From Candidatus Parabacteroides intestinigallinarum (GTDB lineage: Bacteria > Bacteroidota > Bacteroidia > Bacteroidales > Tannerellaceae), in NCBI GenBank assembly GCA_019114945.1, contig DXEN01000041.1, positions 1-64,000 on the forward strand: a stretch of 64,000 nucleotides of DNA, read 5' to 3'. Under the pieces are notes generated by a model. The model was not told the origin of the DNA. It saw only the letters and a program-made list of their open reading frames with translations, and did not search any database. Positions 61,004 to 64,000 of the stretch are shown piece after piece (position 1 is the first letter of the stretch; each line of letters begins with the position of its first letter). The position numbers were made by a program, and so were the translations under genes.

Positions 61004-62248
61004 ATGAGAATAAAACCTTTCAAAGGCCTTCGGCCGCCTAAGGAATTGATCGAGGAGGTCGCTTCACGGCCCTATGACGTACTGAACTCGGAAGAGGCGC
61101 GGGAGGAAGCCGCGGGAAACGAGAAATCGCTCTACCATATCATCAAGCCGGAAATCGATTTCCCCGTGGGGACGGATGAGCACGATCCCGCCGTTTACCA
61201 AAAGGCGGCGGACAACTTTAAGAAGTTTCAGGAGAAGGGCTGGCTGGTGCAGGATAAGAAAGAATGCTATTACGTCTATGCCCAGACCATGAATGGGAAG
61301 ACGCAATATGGCTTGGTAGTGGGCGCTTACGTGCCCGATTACATGAACGGGAGTATCAAGAAGCACGAGCTGACCCGCCGCGACAAGGAGGAGGATCGCA
61401 TGAAGCACGTGCGTGTGAACAAAGCAAATATCGAGCCGTTGTTCTTCGCCTATCCCGAGAACGCGGAGCTGGACGCCATCGTGGCGAAGTACACGGCCCG
61501 CGAGCCGGAGTACGACTTCGTGGCGAAGCAGGATGGCTTCGGACATACTTTCTGGGTAATCGACGATGACGCGGATATCGCCCGCGTCACGGAGTTGTTC
61601 GAGCGGATGCCCGCGCTCTACATCGCCGACGGGCACCATCGCTCGGCGGCGGCGGCGTTGGTGGGCGCGGAGAAGGCGCGGCTGAACCCGAATCACAAAG
61701 GGGACGAGGAGTACAACTATTTCATGGCGGTCTGCTTCCCGGCGAACCAACTGACGATTATCGACTACAACCGCGTGGTGAAGGACCTGAATGGCCTGTC
61801 GGACGCAGCGTTCATCGAGCGGCTAAAAGAGCGTTTTATCGTGGAGGAAAAAGGCACCGAGGTCTACAAACCGGCGGCGTTGCACAACTTCTCGCTCTAT
61901 CTGAGCGGCAAGTGGTACTCGCTCACCGCGAAGCCCGGCACGTACGACGACGCTGACCCAATCGGCGTGCTGGATGTCACCATCTCCTCGAAATTCATAT
62001 TAGACGAGATACTGGGCATCAAGGACCTGCGCTCGGATAAACGCATCGATTTCGTGGGCGGCATCCGCGGGCTGGGCGAGCTGAAGCGGCGCGTGGATAG
62101 CGGCGAGATGCGGGTGGCCCTCGCGTTGTACCCCGTCACGATGAAGCAACTGATGGACATCGCCGACACGGGCAACATCATGCCGCCTAAGACCACTTGG
62201 TTCGAGCCGAAGCTTCGCTCCGGACTGGTCATCCATAAACTGGAGTAA
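61004..62248 (+). CDS. DUF1015 family protein
   Basis: A 414-aa DUF1015 protein, normal for the family. It begins MRIKPFKGLRPPKELIEEVASRPYDVLNSEEA and contains the conserved YVYAQTMNGKTQYGLVVGAYV, RDKEEDRMKHV, IADGHHRSAAAA and a C-terminal PPKTTWFEPKLRSGLVIH. Biochemical role is unknown to me. It follows serC and serA on the same strand, an order repeated in Bacteroidales; some link to serine metabolism is likely but unproven. Confidence 0.92.
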   Translation: MRIKPFKGLRPPKELIEEVASRPYDVLNSEEAREEAAGNEKSLYHIIKPEIDFPVGTDEHDPAVYQKAADNFKKFQEKGWLVQDKKECYYVYAQTMNGKTQYGLVVGAYVPDYMNGSIKKHELTRRDKEEDRMKHVRVNKANIEPLFFAYPENAELDAIVAKYTAREPEYDFVAKQDGFGHTFWVIDDDADIARVTELFERMPALYIADGHHRSAAAALVGAEKARLNPNHKGDEEYNYFMAVCFPANQLTIIDYNRVVKDLNGLSDAAFIERLKERFIVEEKGTEVYKPAALHNFSLYLSGKWYSLTAKPGTYDDADPIGVLDVTISSKFILDEILGIKDLRSDKRIDFVGGIRGLGELKRRVDSGEMRVALALYPVTMKQLMDIADTGNIMPPKTTWFEPKLRSGLVIHKLE

Positions 62249-62268
62249 TGCCTTATCGGAAAAACGCA

Positions 62269-62342
62269 CATAGGTGCGCGGGCAATTTAACATACGTGCG
62301 TTGGCCAATACACATAGCTGCGTTGGCCGATACACGTATGTG
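62269..62342. repeat. Palindrome array G, 22-bp period
   Basis: Cores CATAGGTG, CATACGTG and CATAGCTG start at 62269, 62291 and 62313 (22 bp each), with a reversed CACGTATG at 62333. Spacers are GCGTTGGCC-like. It shares its core and spacer with array C near 37.1 kb, 25 kb away. Confidence 0.78.
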
Positions 62343-62371
62343 ACTATAAACATCCAATCGATATCGTGACT

Positions 62372-62941
62372 ATGCCTCATTATACAGATGATGAAAATAT
62401 ACTTGTCAGCTTAAGCGAGGGAGATGAAAAAGCTTTTGAGGAGTTATTTTTCATTTACCAACCTCGTGTGGTAAATTTCTTGACAGCGTTGACCCACGAC
62501 AGGGAAGCCAGCCGCGACCTGGCGCAAGATCTATTCTTGAACTTATGGAATGATCACGAGAAGCTGAAAAATATCGCCCATCTCTCCTCCTATTTATTCC
62601 AGATGGCCCGTTTCTCGGCTTATAATTATTTGGATCGCCTCTCGGTGTGGGAGAAATACGCGAGCGAACACGCGCGGAACCTTCACGTCGAAGAATCCGA
62701 GGAAGAGGCATTGTTTGTGAAAGAATTGCAGGAGATGATCAACCAAGCTATCGAGCAAATGACTCCTCAAAGGCGTAAAGTCTATCGGATGAGCCGGGAA
62801 GAAGGCTTGTCGAACGAGGAGATCGCTTCCCGACTGGGCATCAGCAAACGGACCGTAGAGAATCACTTAACCGCCGCATTGAGCGTTCTGCGTAAAATTC
62901 TCTATTTGTCGATCGTCCTATTTTTAACGCAAATCCGATAA
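62372..62941 (+). CDS. ECF RNA polymerase sigma factor
   Basis: A 189-aa sigma-70 factor of the Bacteroidetes ECF group that works with FecR anti-sigma factors. Region 2 covers about residues 20-90 (FEELFFIYQPRVVNFLTALTH, DLAQDLFLNLWN). Region 4 covers about 125-178 (MTPQRRKVYRMSREEGLSNEEIASRLGISKRTVENHL). A hydrophobic tail (LYLSIVLFLTQIR) ends the protein. The ATG at 62372 is preferred over the GTG two codons earlier. A FecR-like gene follows after 141 bp, so this is a cell-surface signalling switch, probably for a SusCD operon beyond the window. Confidence 0.93.
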   Translation: MPHYTDDENILVSLSEGDEKAFEELFFIYQPRVVNFLTALTHDREASRDLAQDLFLNLWNDHEKLKNIAHLSSYLFQMARFSAYNYLDRLSVWEKYASEHARNLHVEESEEEALFVKELQEMINQAIEQMTPQRRKVYRMSREEGLSNEEIASRLGISKRTVENHLTAALSVLRKILYLSIVLFLTQIR

Positions 62942-63082
62942 CAGGATAAACCTATCCATATCGCCGACTAAGCTTCTTTCGCCTTTTATCCACTCCTAAT
63001 CCATCACCTTTTTACCAAACCATAATATTTAAACACTATTTAACTCACAAGGATTGTGTGTACACGTTAAGCAAACTTACTT

Positions 63083-64000
63083 ATGAACAAACAAGGAAAG
63101 ATTCTGATGGAAGAAAACGATCGGCAAAACGTGAGACACATCATGCGTCTTTACCAGGGAAAGCATTTCTCCCGGAAAGGACGGAGTTTGTTCGGACGGT
63201 GGCTACGGGCAGAGAGCCAGGCGGAGGATAAGTCCCAAGCCCTACTCGATTTGTGGAATGCCGTGGATGGAACAGCGACGGCCGAGACGCAGGAAGACTG
63301 GAACGCATTGCGTATGCGTATGGCGAAGGATTCGACACGCGGACATCATCTCATCCGCTACGCGAGCTGGATACGCTACGCGGCGATGATCGCATTGATC
63401 GCATCGGTAGGAGCCGTAGCGTTCCTCCTTTTCCAGCCAGAAAAACACATCGAGCGAATAGAGATGGCGGAACTGTTTGTCCCTTATGGCGAAAGCCAGC
63501 AAATCCTTTTACCGGACAGCTCGAAAGTGTGGGTGGAAGCGGGCTCGTTATTAGTCTATCCCAAAGATTTCGCCATTCTAAAGACACGCATGGTTTACCT
63601 GACAGGCGAAGCCTCTTTCTCGGTAGCGAAGAATAAAGAGAAACCTTTTATCGTCAACACGACTGATTTGGACGTAAAGGCTTTAGGCACGGTTTTCACG
63701 GTATCCTCCTACCCCACGGATTCCTATACAAGCGCCATGCTGGAGGAAGGTAGCGTACAAGTGAACGTAAAAAACGGAGAGCAGCGACCGGAAACGATAT
63801 TGAGTCCCCATGAGGAGCTGGTCTATTCTCGCTTGGACAATACGGTGACCATCCAAAAAGCAAACGTTTCCGCATATGGGATGAAGCGAAAAGGGTATCA
63901 GATTTATGAGGATATTTCCTTCGGTGATTTGATGACCGCGTTGGAACGAAAATATAACGTGACGATCCAATATAGTTCCGAAAAATACGCACAGGAACGC
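63083..64000 (+). CDS. FecR-family anti-sigma factor (partial, runs off the window)
   Basis: 306 codons are visible with no stop before the window end. The cytoplasmic sigma-binding part is residues 1-95. One transmembrane helix is at about 97-117 (RYAAMIALIASVGAVAFLLF). The periplasmic FecR domain has VPYGESQQILLPDSSKVWVEAGS, FSVAKNKEKPFIVNT and ALGTVFTVSSYP. The last part begins the DUF4974 domain (YEDISFGDLMTALERKYNV), which contacts a TonB-dependent receptor. The start could also be the Met at residue 9. The partner sigma factor is immediately upstream. Confidence 0.92.
   Translation, partial: MNKQGKILMEENDRQNVRHIMRLYQGKHFSRKGRSLFGRWLRAESQAEDKSQALLDLWNAVDGTATAETQEDWNALRMRMAKDSTRGHHLIRYASWIRYAAMIALIASVGAVAFLLFQPEKHIERIEMAELFVPYGESQQILLPDSSKVWVEAGSLLVYPKDFAILKTRMVYLTGEASFSVAKNKEKPFIVNTTDLDVKALGTVFTVSSYPTDSYTSAMLEEGSVQVNVKNGEQRPETILSPHEELVYSRLDNTVTIQKANVSAYGMKRKGYQIYEDISFGDLMTALERKYNVTIQYSSEKYAQER

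Noticed and set aside
1-64000. tRNA, rRNA or tmRNA genes
   Set aside because: No cloverleaf-like or rRNA-like stretch was recognised in any intergenic region, though a covariance search was not possible.

Overview
The window looks like a chromosomal segment of a Bacteroidales bacterium, most likely Parabacteroides or a close Tannerellaceae relative. Evidence: three SusC/SusD pairs, SprA and PorX, a FecR/ECF-sigma pair, a eukaryote-type IleRS, DUF4296 beside lspA, and promoters of the Bacteroidetes type (TTG or TTTG, about 18-22 nt, then TAnnTTTG or TAnnTTCG). The genus call is inference. I saw no rRNA, tRNA, CRISPR array, phage or transposase gene.

Layout. 0-13 kb: gpmI, a YgjP-like metalloprotease, then minus-strand sprA, ruvA, a small Imm17-like membrane protein, tsaE and porX. 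13-13.8 kb: an antitoxin with a YafQ-type toxin broken by a stop codon, then a 42-bp-period palindrome array. 13.8-20.7 kb: a TamA-like/TamB pair overlapping by 4 bp. 21-26.6 kb: etfB-etfA-acyl-CoA dehydrogenase, a large palindrome, a second palindrome array, a DUF6261-like protein and a lipoprotein. 26.6-30.6 kb: a MATE transporter with a long leader, and a second BamA/TamA-like protein. 30.7-37 kb: a TrmH-type methyltransferase, facing an ileS-dksA-lspA-DUF4296-small ORF operon.

37-56.8 kb is the most interesting part: SusCD pair 1 (minus), a promoter-bearing segment, SusCD pair 2 (plus), a second toxin-antitoxin pair, a cupin, a ModF-like double ABC ATPase, a tyrosine recombinase, and SusCD pair 3 (plus), a paralogue of pair 1. 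SusC-2 has no start: its signal peptide and first 71 codons lie about 1 kb away on the opposite strand. The two pieces end in the same 15-bp coding inverted repeat (42184-42198 and 43256-43270). Inverting the 1,087-bp segment would rebuild a complete in-frame SusC of about 1,015 aa. The segment therefore reads as a phase-variable switch caught with SusC-2 off. It carries two near-identical outward promoters, and the recombinase at 50.6 kb is a plausible invertase.

57-64 kb: rarA, serC, serA, a four-helix-bundle protein bracketed by inverted repeats, a DUF1015 protein, and an ECF sigma factor with the start of a FecR anti-sigma factor cut by the window edge.

A second theme is at least seven intergenic arrays, each made of 3-6 copies of its own palindromic core. 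Spacing is about 20-24 bp or 40-42 bp, close to two or four helical turns. The cores differ between arrays but the design is shared.
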